Source: Pseudomonadales bacterium (GTDB taxonomy: Bacteria; Pseudomonadota; Gammaproteobacteria; Pseudomonadales; Azotimanducaceae). From it: a stretch of DNA of 64,000 bases. The notes under the pieces are model-generated. The model did no database searches, was not told the DNA's origin, and saw only the letters and a list, made by a program, of their open reading frames with translations. Of the stretch, positions 27,173-36,139 are shown piece by piece. A program made the position numbers and the translations under genes. The stretch covers positions 496,001-560,000 of the forward strand of contig WLWP01000001.1 in assembly GCA_012103505.1 (NCBI GenBank), given 5' to 3'. How positions within the stretch are numbered: position 1 is the stretch's first letter; the number at the start of each line of letters is the position of its first letter.

Positions 27173-28174
27173 TTAAAACCCAGCTTGTTTGTCAACAACA
27201 CCCGTTAGCGGCGAACCGGCTTGAGCGAGGCGTAAGTTCTCACAAAAACGCGCTATGTTCCGAGGGCCGCGTAGCTGGCTGGCACCGGCCGTGTGTGGGG
27301 TCATTACGACATTGTCAAAGGACCACAGCGGGTGCTCAGCAGGCAATGGTTCTTCCGGTGCCACATCTAACGCGGCGCCCCCACAACGACCGTCTCTTAG
27401 CGCTGCGACTAAGGCATCGCCGTCGATAATCTCGCCACGTGTGACATTCATTATTAGAGCGCCATGACGCATCGCTGAGAAAGCGTGATCGTTAATGACC
27501 CCTTGAGTTTCTGGCGTTAGTGGCGCCCCGATTGCGACGACGTCCGATGCACCTAACAAGTCATCTAACCGATCGAGTGTCCAAACTTCTTCTACCCCGT
27601 CGGAGGCTGGTACCGTTAGTGCGTCAACCGCGAGAACAGACATCCCGAAAGCCACAGCACGTTTCGCGATCGCCCTTCCGGTGCCTCCAAAACCGACCAC
27701 ACCCATGGTCATGCCTTCAAGTTCGATTTCTTGTGAGCGCATTTCAGGTCGATGATTCCAACCGTCTGGACCTAGATTGATAGCGGTTTTGATTTGTCGT
27801 GTGAGGGCTAGCAAGAGACCGAACCCTGTGTCTGCGAGATGTCCTCCGACCAACCCTTTCTCCCCTGTGAGGGCAACCTGGGACTCGCGCATAGCTGGGT
27901 AGAGCATGCCGTCCATGCCGGAAGCAATCGCGTGGATCCAACGCAGTTTGGGCGCGGCATGAAAAAGAGGTTCAGGCAGGTAGCCTAGAATGACATCAAC
28001 GTCTGCCGCTTCCTCTATGGCTGCCCGCATGCCTTTCGCCACGCGTATTGTAGATCCGGCGGGCGCGGCATCCTCGATTGATTGCAACTCTTCGTCGCTA
28101 ATTGATGGGAGGGTCAAACCAAGAATCACCTCGATCGTGATCGGCCCATCAAGGGTTATTTGTGCAGTACTCAC
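27173..28174 (-). CDS. D-2-hydroxyacid dehydrogenase
   Basis: A 333-residue, intact NAD-dependent dehydrogenase. The nucleotide fold has VVGFGGTGRAIAKRAV; catalytic Arg lies in MNVTRGEIIDG, Glu in APEEPLPAEHPLW and His in VVMTPHTAGAS. It reduces or oxidises a 2-oxo/2-hydroxy acid. It is not a duplicate of the broken dehydrogenase at 9265-10322; the sequences differ throughout and only share the family motifs. It begins the minus-strand unit with the amidohydrolase and binding-like protein. The 197-base gap to the divergent esterase probably holds both promoters, though I see no clear boxes. Confidence 0.9.
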   Translation of the reverse strand: MSTAQITLDGPITIEVILGLTLPSISDEELQSIEDAAPAGSTIRVAKGMRAAIEEAADVDVILGYLPEPLFHAAPKLRWIHAIASGMDGMLYPAMRESQVALTGEKGLVGGHLADTGFGLLLALTRQIKTAINLGPDGWNHRPEMRSQEIELEGMTMGVVGFGGTGRAIAKRAVAFGMSVLAVDALTVPASDGVEEVWTLDRLDDLLGASDVVAIGAPLTPETQGVINDHAFSAMRHGALIMNVTRGEIIDGDALVAALRDGRCGGAALDVAPEEPLPAEHPLWSFDNVVMTPHTAGASQLRGPRNIARFCENLRLAQAGSPLTGVVDKQAGF

Positions 28175-28371
28175 TTAAGAATTAGTCCCCATTTTTCAGT
28201 GCAGTCAGACTCTTAACTTTACGATTCTGAATACACCCCGTCTAGGACCGGTAACGATGAAGTCTGACTGGCGAGCATCGGAATTAGGCGCGGCAGGTTG
28301 TAACGCCGCGAAACAGTTTAAGTTTCTGGCGTTTGCTAGAATCAGGTCTACTAACAGAGGGGAACGCTCTC

Positions 28372-29319
28372 GTGAAATGGGTCATTCGAGTTGTCGTGCT
28401 GGGACTGTTTGTCGTCTCAGCTATTTACACATTTGGCATCGGCGCCTTGGTGGGTAAATTTGCGCCACAGCTCGCGGAAGAATCCATGGCGCGCTCTGCA
28501 CCCTTGCTAATGATGTTTGCTCCCGAGTACGAGCCCTGTCAGGGCTTGGCGGCCTTGGATTGTGGTTTTCGAGACACTGAAGGACGAGAGGAGGTGAGCT
28601 GTGCTGGCTACGCCGACGAGCGGTCGGCGGTGCTTATGACTTTTGGTCAATCGAACAGTGCTAACGCGGGCCAGGATAAATACATTCCTGTTGGCGCTGT
28701 CGCCAATTTCAATATTCATGACAATAAGTGTTACAAGGCAGAGGACCCTCTGCTGGGCCCGGACGGCCAAGGCGGGTCGGTTTGGGGCGTCTTGGCCGAC
28801 AAACTGATTGTTGCAGGACATTACGACAATGTCCTCATTGTGCCGTTTGGCATTGGAGGTTCGTCTCTAGAACAATGGCAACAAGAAAGTCGATTTTTCC
28901 CCATCCTTGTTAAAGCCGTAGGCGCCATTACGGAAGTCGGGATATCGCCCACGCATATCCTTTGGCACCAAGGCGAAACAGACGCAGATATTGGTACTTC
29001 GGAAGACGAGTATTTCGACATGTTTAGCGCATTGGTCGAACATGTACGTGCTGGGGGGATTGCTGCACCCATCTACCCAGCAATCGCCACGCATTGCCAA
29101 ATCTCGCTTCCTGGTCGCGAGGTATCAGTCCAACCAGGAACGACTTCCGTACGTCGTGCCCAAGAACGTCTGCCGGTAATCTCCGGCGTAGTGCTAGGAC
29201 CTGACACAGATGTCATCCAAGGTTCACTGTATCGGCATGACAACTGCCACTTCAACGCCAAAGGCATGCAGGCGCATGCGGGTGCCTGGCTTGGCGCGCT
29301 GACAGGTAGCCCGCGTTAA
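28372..29319 (+). CDS. Membrane-anchored SGNH-type carbohydrate esterase (SASA family)
   Basis: A 315-residue sialate-O-acetylesterase-like enzyme. An N-terminal membrane helix (WVIRVVVLGLFVVSAIYTFG) is followed by the block I motif TFGQSNSANAG with nucleophile Ser, the WHQGETDADIG block and the C-terminal catalytic pair in DNCHFNAKGMQ. It would remove acetyl or other acyl groups from carbohydrate at the cell surface. GTG 28372 is chosen because GAGGGG stands just before it; TTG 28333 has no such site. It is 50 bases ahead of the enoyl-CoA hydratase, first of the plus-strand catabolic run. Confidence 0.82.
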   Translation: MKWVIRVVVLGLFVVSAIYTFGIGALVGKFAPQLAEESMARSAPLLMMFAPEYEPCQGLAALDCGFRDTEGREEVSCAGYADERSAVLMTFGQSNSANAGQDKYIPVGAVANFNIHDNKCYKAEDPLLGPDGQGGSVWGVLADKLIVAGHYDNVLIVPFGIGGSSLEQWQQESRFFPILVKAVGAITEVGISPTHILWHQGETDADIGTSEDEYFDMFSALVEHVRAGGIAAPIYPAIATHCQISLPGREVSVQPGTTSVRRAQERLPVISGVVLGPDTDVIQGSLYRHDNCHFNAKGMQAHAGAWLGALTGSPR

Positions 29320-29370
29320 GCCGTTACTCGACTTAACCGCGCCCTACAGAATCAAAACCATGGAGAGTTT

Positions 29371-30189
29371 ATGAGTACGTTTACGTCGAAGACAGATCAG
29401 ATTTTGGTGTCGTTAGAAAATAGAGTTGCGACGATTACGCTGAACAGACCCGAGGCGCGTAACGCCCTATCACCTGAGCTTTCTGCAGGCTTGCGGGAAG
29501 CGATCCAGTGGGCGAGCACGGATGATGAAGTCGGAGCAGTACTACTAACTGGTGCTGGATCCGCATTTTGTTCAGGCGGTGACGTGAAAGCCATGAGTAA
29601 ACGAAATGAAGGTGGAACAACAATAACCGCCGAGATGCAGTTCCGTGATTTGCAGGCGCGACACCATGGCATTGGTGGGGCGTTGGTGGCGATGCGCAAA
29701 CCAACGATTGCGGCGCTGCCGGGTCCAGCTGCGGGGGCCGGACTCGCGCTCGCGTTGGCATGTGACATACGAATCGGCGCTGACAACGCGCTATTGACGA
29801 CGGGATATGCAGCGATAGGGCTCTCCGGTGACTATGGTATTGCCTGGCTGCTCACTCGGGTCGTTGGTCCTGCGAAAGCGCGGCAATTGATGTTGACCTC
29901 GGAGCGGTTGCAAGCCCCGCAAGCAATGGCTGTGGGTTTGCTCAATGAAGTTGTCTCCGGCGAGACGTTACAAATCCATGCGACCGAGTTTGCCGCCCGT
30001 TTGGCGCAGGGGCCAACGGTTGCTTACAGCTACATCAAAGACAATCTGGATGAAGCCCTATCGATAGATCATGCAACCGCAATTGATCGCGAAGCTGACC
30101 GCCTTCTCAAGGCGCGCACTACTCAAGATCATAAAGAAGCGGTGCAAGCTTTCGCAGAGAAGAGAGCGCCCAAGTTTACCGGTATCTAG
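29371..30189 (+). CDS. Enoyl-CoA hydratase
   Basis: A 272-residue crotonase. The motifs RVATITLNRPEARNALS, oxyanion segment GAGSAFCSGGDVKAM and PGPAAGAGLALALACDIRIG are complete, as are the LLTRVVGPAKARQLMLTSERL and C-terminal trimer segments. Active-site geometry with Gly-Asp at SGDYGIAWLL, in place of a Glu, is like that of PaaB/PaaG-type isomerases or hydratases. GGAGAG precedes the ATG. It leads the LLM/kinase/monooxygenase/CoA-transferase genes and probably processes their acyl-CoA products. Confidence 0.9.
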   Translation: MSTFTSKTDQILVSLENRVATITLNRPEARNALSPELSAGLREAIQWASTDDEVGAVLLTGAGSAFCSGGDVKAMSKRNEGGTTITAEMQFRDLQARHHGIGGALVAMRKPTIAALPGPAAGAGLALALACDIRIGADNALLTTGYAAIGLSGDYGIAWLLTRVVGPAKARQLMLTSERLQAPQAMAVGLLNEVVSGETLQIHATEFAARLAQGPTVAYSYIKDNLDEALSIDHATAIDREADRLLKARTTQDHKEAVQAFAEKRAPKFTGI

Positions 30190-30270
30190 CTTTCTACAAC
30201 CCATTGTTAGGGGATACACAATTTTCACCGTACACTCCACAGACCGCATCAGCGTAAAGAGGGAAGAGAG

Positions 30271-31515
30271 TTGAAGTTTGGGATTTTTTACGAACATCAG
30301 ATTCCGCGACCGTGGACTGAGCAAAGCGAATACGAACACTTTCAAAATGCCCTTAGCCAAATCGAAATCGCGGATCGTTGTGGCTATGACTATGCGTGGC
30401 AGGTGGAACATCATTTCTTAGAAGAGTATTCCCACGGTTCTTCGCCAACTGCATTTTTGTCAGCCGCCAGTCAGAGAACTAAGAACATTCGTCTCGGTCA
30501 CGGTGTGTTTCAGCTGACGACCAATCACCCCATTCGGGTCGCAGAGCAGGTCGCAAACTTGGATCTGTTGAGTGGCGGACGAGTTGAGCTAGGTACTGGT
30601 GAAGGTACTGGTCCCACAGAACTCCATCCTTTTGGGGCAAAAGTTCGAGAAAAGAGGGACATCTACGAAGAAGGGCTACAAGCGCTGTTGCCTTGTTTCA
30701 CCAGTAGCGACTATGGCTTCGAGGGCAAGTACTGGCAATGGCCGCGCCGTAATATACTACCTAAACCACTGCAGAAACCGCATCCCCCATTGTGGGTTGC
30801 TTGTTCGAACCTAAATACGATCATGTACGCCGCAAAGCGGGGTATTGGTGCGTTGGGATTTCAATTTGCGAGTCCAGAGGGCGCGACCGCGTGGGTAAAT
30901 AAGTACTACAACATAATCGCGAGCGACCAGGTCGAAAAGCTCTGCGAATACGAAATGAACCCAAACTTGGCGATAGTCTCTGGGTTTATGTGCGCGCCAA
31001 CCGACGAGGAAGCGCGCGCCAAGGCAGATGGATGGACCTTCTTTATTTTCTGTCTGGAGTACAACGGGACGCATGACTATGCCCCTGGGACCGTCGATCT
31101 TTGGAACGAATACCAAGCCTGGCGCTCGACGGAAAAAGCGGAAAGAGCATTTGAGACAGGCTTAATCGGGTCCCCGGACACCATACGGCGCAAGTTAAGG
31201 GAGTATGCCGAGAGCAACATTGATCAAATTATTTTGCTCAACCAGTCCGGCAAAACTGCGCACAGTGACATTTGCAGCAGCCTCGAGCTTTTTGCCAACG
31301 AAGTGATGCCAGAATTTCAGGCCATGGAACCAGAACATCAAGCGTGGAAACAAGCGGTCATGGCTGGTGAGATTCAACTTGAAGACCTGGATATCAATCC
31401 GCACAAGAAGCTTGCTGTCGCAGGCGTCATTGATCCGGAAGCGCAAAAGAGACCTGGCCAAGCTGAAATTCAAGAGATAGCGAGACGAAAAGCCGCCGAG
31501 GCGGGAGAGAGTTAA
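30271..31515 (+). CDS. LLM-class flavin-dependent monooxygenase (bacterial luciferase-like)
   Basis: A 414-residue alkanal-monooxygenase-like protein. Clear segments: FGIFYEHQIPRPW, YDYAWQVEHHFLEEYSHGSSP, IRLGHGVFQLTTNHPIRVAEQVA and the flavin strand VELGTGEGTGPTELHPFG. It is longer than usual, with a basic helical C-terminal tail. TTG 30271 is used since GAAGAGAG lies directly before it. Such enzymes oxidise aldehydes or carry out ring cleavage using reduced FMN supplied by a separate reductase, which is not in this window. Fifteen bases after its stop begins a hybrid kinase gene. Confidence 0.9.
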   Translation: MKFGIFYEHQIPRPWTEQSEYEHFQNALSQIEIADRCGYDYAWQVEHHFLEEYSHGSSPTAFLSAASQRTKNIRLGHGVFQLTTNHPIRVAEQVANLDLLSGGRVELGTGEGTGPTELHPFGAKVREKRDIYEEGLQALLPCFTSSDYGFEGKYWQWPRRNILPKPLQKPHPPLWVACSNLNTIMYAAKRGIGALGFQFASPEGATAWVNKYYNIIASDQVEKLCEYEMNPNLAIVSGFMCAPTDEEARAKADGWTFFIFCLEYNGTHDYAPGTVDLWNEYQAWRSTEKAERAFETGLIGSPDTIRRKLREYAESNIDQIILLNQSGKTAHSDICSSLELFANEVMPEFQAMEPEHQAWKQAVMAGEIQLEDLDINPHKKLAVAGVIDPEAQKRPGQAEIQEIARRKAAEAGES

Positions 31516-31530
31516 ACTGGGATCGAGAAG

Positions 31531-33690
31531 ATGAACTATAAAGTAAACAACCTAACAAGCGAGTCTACGTTAGATGATCAAGTCGTAGCCGAGTTTGGAC
31601 ATATTGTCCTGGCACATGCGGATGACCCGTTTCCAGAGTTAGTTGTCTGGCTGCGATCCTATTTAGAGTCGGACCTTGTCTATGTTGGTGAGCTTTTTGG
31701 CGAATCCAGTGACCTGATAAACGTTTTGGCCAGCGACACCAGTGACGATAAGTATGCACTGACGAATCCGTACACTCTCTGTGACGCCCCCTGCCGAGAA
31801 GTGATACAAGGCAATACGGTTGGGATCGTTGACAATGTTGCTGATATATACCCCGAAGACAAGTTCTTTGTTGACTACCAATTTAAGTCCTATTGTGGAG
31901 TACCCCTCGTTGATCAGCAGGGGATACCTATTGGCTTAGTGGTTTCAGCTGGGGTGTCTGAACTCTTGGATCGAGACAAGACGCTGTCCTTGTTGGGCGC
32001 CTGTGCACATGCGCTTTCCGCTGCGCTTGACGCGCGGATGATTGAACAAAAATTGCGTCGCCTGCATGCCATAGAACACGTCCATCCAGATACGGTTCTG
32101 GAAAAAATTGCGTTAGAAGCTTGTCGAGAACTTCGTGGCAAAGCTGCGATCGTTGTTCGTTGGAATGAACCTTCCGGCGGTACTGTGCTTGCAGCTGTAG
32201 AAGGCGGCGAAATAAGACAGGACTTAGTCGCCGCGACTTTGGACTTTGACGGTCTACCCTGTGCAGAAGTCAGACTAGCGGGGGACAGATACAAAAACGA
32301 TTGTGCTTCTGAGACCTACCCGAAATTGGCAGGTGTCCTGGGTTGGGAGCCAGTAACCTATCTTGGCGAATGCATAGGTTCTGCAACAGGGGACGTGCTT
32401 GGTCACGTCGCGGTGCTCAGTGAAACTAAAATACCAGAAGACCTTACCAAGGGCGTCTTTTGGCCAATTTTGTCGGCCAGGATTGGCTTGGAGCTGGAAC
32501 GACTAAAACGCGAGAGTGAGCGAGCGGAACTCGCCCAATCAAGGCTTGACCAGCAAAAGGATGAAAGCATCGCTCAGATTACAGGGCACGTTGCGCACGA
32601 TTTCAATAATTTGTTGATGGGCATACAAGGTAGCGCCGAACTCAGCCTGCACAGTAGCGAAGTGCGTGAATTGCATAAATTCGCGGAAGGCATAAGAAAC
32701 GTTACCGACAAAGCGATAGATCTTGTTGGGGATCTGCTCAACTACTCAGGAAGAAAGGTAGCAAGGCGGAATGCTGTGGGACTGGCGGAAATAGTCACGG
32801 GCAGTGAACGGTTGTTACGGATGTCGGTTGATGGACGTACGGATATCACAATCTCCCTGGCTGACAATGAAGTTTACATCTACGTTGACCCTGTACAATT
32901 TGAGCAGGTGTTACTTAACCTGGTTCTTAACGCGGCAGACGCGTGTGCCGGATCTCAAACTCGCAAGATCTCGGTTAGGTCAGGTGTCACCCAGGTCCAA
33001 CTATCACAAAAAGCCGACTTCGCAATAGGATCCCTAGAAGCAGATCGCGAGTATGCGTTTGTTGAGGTGAGCGATACCGGATCGGGCATCGCGCTCGATC
33101 AAGTGGCGAAAGTCTTCGATCCATTTGTGACGACCAAGGCGCGTGGCAGAGGTCTTGGTCTAGCGGCGGTCCGAGGTTTTGTCCGCAATCATGAGATTAG
33201 CCTACGTGTCCGTTCGCAGCCGGGTCAGGGTACGCAAATCACGATCTTGTTCCCCACGGTTGCGGCGCCTAGCGCGGCAGTGACAGATGCTCTGGACGAG
33301 ATGGCGACTACGACCAGTGTCGGCGATCCGGTATTGGTCGTTGATGATGACGCCCTGGTGCGAAAAGTTATTTGTGGATTTTTGCAGATTGCAGGCATTT
33401 CTCACATCACAGCAGAAGACGGTGAACAGGCTCTGCAAAGTCTGAAAGACCAAAACGTGGCGGCAATCATTTCTGATATCGCCATGCCGCAAATGGACGG
33501 CCTTGGGCTGTTAAAAGCGGTCCGTGCCGATTATCTGCAAGTCCCCTTCATTTTGATGAGTGGCTATACCGAAGCCACGCTAGATCACCAAACCTTGGAT
33601 GAGCATACCCACTTTATCGCAAAACCATTCCGAGAGGCCGCCCTGATGAAAGTACTCTCCGACGTTATGGTTGAGTCGCCACGAACATAG
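31531..33690 (+). CDS. Soluble GAF-domain hybrid histidine kinase/response regulator
   Basis: A 719-residue cytoplasmic sensor. Order: GAF-type domain about residues 25-170 (SYCGVPLVDQQGIPIGLVVSAG), a second sensory linker, a short coiled coil, the histidine-phosphorylation helix with His356 in GHVAHDFNNLLMG, a HATPase domain with N-box LNLVLNAADAC and G-boxes SDTGSGIALDQ and RGRGLGLAAV, then a receiver domain from about 600 with the phospho-acceptor Asp near 649 in ISDIAMPQMDG. No membrane helix and no output domain are present. Its place inside a run of catabolic enzymes suggests it senses a pathway intermediate and passes phosphate to an unlinked regulator. Confidence 0.92.
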   Translation: MNYKVNNLTSESTLDDQVVAEFGHIVLAHADDPFPELVVWLRSYLESDLVYVGELFGESSDLINVLASDTSDDKYALTNPYTLCDAPCREVIQGNTVGIVDNVADIYPEDKFFVDYQFKSYCGVPLVDQQGIPIGLVVSAGVSELLDRDKTLSLLGACAHALSAALDARMIEQKLRRLHAIEHVHPDTVLEKIALEACRELRGKAAIVVRWNEPSGGTVLAAVEGGEIRQDLVAATLDFDGLPCAEVRLAGDRYKNDCASETYPKLAGVLGWEPVTYLGECIGSATGDVLGHVAVLSETKIPEDLTKGVFWPILSARIGLELERLKRESERAELAQSRLDQQKDESIAQITGHVAHDFNNLLMGIQGSAELSLHSSEVRELHKFAEGIRNVTDKAIDLVGDLLNYSGRKVARRNAVGLAEIVTGSERLLRMSVDGRTDITISLADNEVYIYVDPVQFEQVLLNLVLNAADACAGSQTRKISVRSGVTQVQLSQKADFAIGSLEADREYAFVEVSDTGSGIALDQVAKVFDPFVTTKARGRGLGLAAVRGFVRNHEISLRVRSQPGQGTQITILFPTVAAPSAAVTDALDEMATTTSVGDPVLVVDDDALVRKVICGFLQIAGISHITAEDGEQALQSLKDQNVAAIISDIAMPQMDGLGLLKAVRADYLQVPFILMSGYTEATLDHQTLDEHTHFIAKPFREAALMKVLSDVMVESPRT

Positions 33691-33705
33691 CTGTGTGAGC
33701 TTAAG

Positions 33706-34881
33706 TTGAGCAGACGGATTCTAGTGGTCGGTGGTGGCATCGGAGGGCTTTCGGCGTCTCTGAGTCTCGCACAACTTGGTTTTGCGGTAACCGTTTTTGA
33801 GCAATCTAATGAGTTGGGTGAGGCAGGCGCGGGCATTCAGCTATCGCCAAATTGTGCGCGGGTTCTGCATCACGTTGGATTGGCCGATGCCCTCAATAAA
33901 GTCGCATTCTTGCCTGAAGCGACTCAGTTTAGGCAGTGGCGGACTGGTCGGGTAATTAGCGAAAGTCCACTTGGGGAAGACGTCGTGAACACCTACGGCG
34001 CCCCGTATTACCACATACATCGTGGCGATTTGATCACAGTACTTGGGACCGCTGCACGCGCGCACCCAAATATCACAATCCTGACCAACGCGCGGGTGGA
34101 TGGCTTCCGACAGGATGGCGACGGAGTACTGGTAAGGGTTGGCGAACAAGAGCATGAAGGGGATGTCTTGATTGGTGCCGACGGTATTCGTTCATTCGTT
34201 CGTGCACAGCTGTGGGGAGAACAGACGCCACGTTTCACGGGCAATATTGCTTGGCGCGCATTGGTACCCAGTGCCCAGCTGCCGGATTACTTTGTGCGTC
34301 CCACGTCCACGGCGTGGTGGGGACCAAACAAGCACTTTGTCCATTATTACGTCCGCGGTGGAGAACTAGTTAACTGTGTATGTGTGATTGAAAAGGTGGG
34401 ATGGGAGCTGGAGTCATGGACAGAGTTGGGTGACCTGCAGGAATTAAAGGCTGATTTTTCAGGTTGGCACACCAGCATTCAAGAACTCATCAACAACATG
34501 GCTCCTGAGACGCTCTTCAAATGGGCCTTGTTCGATCGCGAACCAATGCCGGGGTGGGGTTGTGGTCGCGTCTCACTGCTCGGTGACGCCTGTCATCCGA
34601 CCCTGCCATTTATGGCGCAGGGTGCGGCGATGTCGATCGAAGATGGGGCAGTGTTGGCCATGTGTCTAGATAAGATTGATTGTGTTTCGCAAGCGCTCAT
34701 GAAATACGAGGCCTTGCGGATGGCAAGAACGACAAGTATCCAAACTGGTTCCAGACGGAACGCCAAACTTTTTCATTTGTCGGGTTTACAAGCCTGGGCA
34801 CGAAATAGGGCAGTCCGCGCCGCAGGAAATCGGACCATGGATAGGCTTTTTCGATACAACGCGTACGAAGCGTTAGAGTAA
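33706..34881 (+). CDS. FAD-dependent monooxygenase (salicylate hydroxylase-like)
   Basis: A 391-residue class A flavoprotein hydroxylase. The FAD fold begins at once (ILVVGGGIGGLSASLSLAQLG), the DG motif is VLIGADGIRSFVR, and the GD motif is VSLLGDACHPTLPFMAQGA. It would insert one oxygen atom into an aromatic or enol substrate with NAD(P)H. The start is TTG 33706, 15 bases after the kinase stop, with only a weak ribosome site, which may keep expression low or coupled. It precedes a CoA transferase with a strong ribosome site. Confidence 0.92.
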   Translation: MSRRILVVGGGIGGLSASLSLAQLGFAVTVFEQSNELGEAGAGIQLSPNCARVLHHVGLADALNKVAFLPEATQFRQWRTGRVISESPLGEDVVNTYGAPYYHIHRGDLITVLGTAARAHPNITILTNARVDGFRQDGDGVLVRVGEQEHEGDVLIGADGIRSFVRAQLWGEQTPRFTGNIAWRALVPSAQLPDYFVRPTSTAWWGPNKHFVHYYVRGGELVNCVCVIEKVGWELESWTELGDLQELKADFSGWHTSIQELINNMAPETLFKWALFDREPMPGWGCGRVSLLGDACHPTLPFMAQGAAMSIEDGAVLAMCLDKIDCVSQALMKYEALRMARTTSIQTGSRRNAKLFHLSGLQAWARNRAVRAAGNRTMDRLFRYNAYEALE

Positions 34882-34903
34882 TCTTTACCTGTAGGAGGTT
34901 GCC

Positions 34904-36106
34904 ATGGCACCCACGACGAAATTTCATCGCAACGGACCACTATCGAACATCAAGGTCATTGATCTTTCCGCAGTGCTGTCCGGCCCTTTGGCAGCCGGTT
35001 ATTTAGCTGACCAAGGCGCAGAGGTGATAAAGATTGAGTCTTTCACCGGCGACATAGTGCGCTTGATGGCGGGCGATGGTGCTGGTGTCTCGCCGGGTTT
35101 TATTGCTGGGAATCGCGGCAAGAAGGGGTTGTCAGTAGACTTAAAAACCGAACGCGGGGTCGAACTTGTTAAATCCATCGCTGCGACCGCCGATGTGTTG
35201 ATTCAAAACTATCGTCCAGGTGCGGTGGATCGCATGGGTCTAGGGTATGACATGATTAGGGCGATAAATCCGCGATTAGTCTATTGCTCGATTTCTGGAT
35301 TTGGACCAAGTGGGCCTTATTCGCACAAGCGTGTTTATGATCCTGTGATTCAGTCTTTGTCTGGACTTGCGGATATACAACGAGACCGTGATACCGGTCG
35401 ACCAAAGATGATTAGGACTGTGATTCCGGACAAAACGACGGCGCTGACCGCTGCCCAAGCGATAACCGCTGCACTGCTCTCTCGTGCCACGACTGGTGAG
35501 GGTCAACACGTTGAAGTGGCTATGATCGACGCAATGATCGCCTTGGTGTGGGCAGAGGGGATGTCTGGATACACTCGCATTGGCGATGAGGACAAACCGG
35601 CTGGCCAACCGACGCAGGATCTCATTTTCGAAACATCGGATGGTTACATCACAGCTGGGGCAGTATCGGACTCTGAGTGGACCGGGATGTGCAAAGCACT
35701 AGATCGCGAAGCTTGGTTGGTCGATGAACGCTTCGCTACAGCGGCGGGTCGGGTCAAGAACAAGACAGAGCGCCTCAAGTTGACCGCAGAAGTCATAAGC
35801 CAAAAACCGAGTGCTTATTGGTTGCAGATAATGGATGAAAACCAAGTGCCTTGCGCGCCGGTGCTTACACGCAAAGAGTTACTCACTCATGAGCAGATCG
35901 TGGTCAATGAACTTATTGAAGAGTTCGAGCAACCCGGGGTAGGACGAGTGCGACAAGCGAGACCGGCCGCTAAATTTTCTGCCACACCGGCAGGTATCCA
36001 AGGCGTCGCGCCTAGCCGCGGAGAGCATACGAGAGAAGTGCTGGTGGATCATGGTTTGTCTGAGCCAGAAATCGATGAACTCTTTGAGCTTGATGTCGTA
36101 CGGTAA
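34904..36106 (+). CDS. CaiB/BaiF-family (class III) CoA transferase
   Basis: A 400-residue family III CoA transferase. Diagnostic parts are KVIDLSAVLSGPLAAGYLADQGAEVIKIE, GNRGKKGLSVDLKTERG, DVLIQNYRPGAVDRMGLGYD and the catalytic Asp in VEVAMIDAMIALVW. It moves CoA from one acyl-CoA to a free acid, which is the activation step before beta-oxidation. AGGAGG is seven bases upstream of the ATG, the best ribosome site in this operon. Family members in steroid and carnitine degradation share this layout, but the acid is not known here. Confidence 0.93.
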   Translation: MAPTTKFHRNGPLSNIKVIDLSAVLSGPLAAGYLADQGAEVIKIESFTGDIVRLMAGDGAGVSPGFIAGNRGKKGLSVDLKTERGVELVKSIAATADVLIQNYRPGAVDRMGLGYDMIRAINPRLVYCSISGFGPSGPYSHKRVYDPVIQSLSGLADIQRDRDTGRPKMIRTVIPDKTTALTAAQAITAALLSRATTGEGQHVEVAMIDAMIALVWAEGMSGYTRIGDEDKPAGQPTQDLIFETSDGYITAGAVSDSEWTGMCKALDREAWLVDERFATAAGRVKNKTERLKLTAEVISQKPSAYWLQIMDENQVPCAPVLTRKELLTHEQIVVNELIEEFEQPGVGRVRQARPAAKFSATPAGIQGVAPSRGEHTREVLVDHGLSEPEIDELFELDVVR

Positions 36107-36139
36107 ATTGGTAACCCATCAACTTACTCAGGTGATTCC

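Noticed and set aside
9265..28174. The two hydroxyacid dehydrogenases as recent duplicates
   Set aside because: They share only family motifs; lengths, N-termini and nucleotide loops differ.
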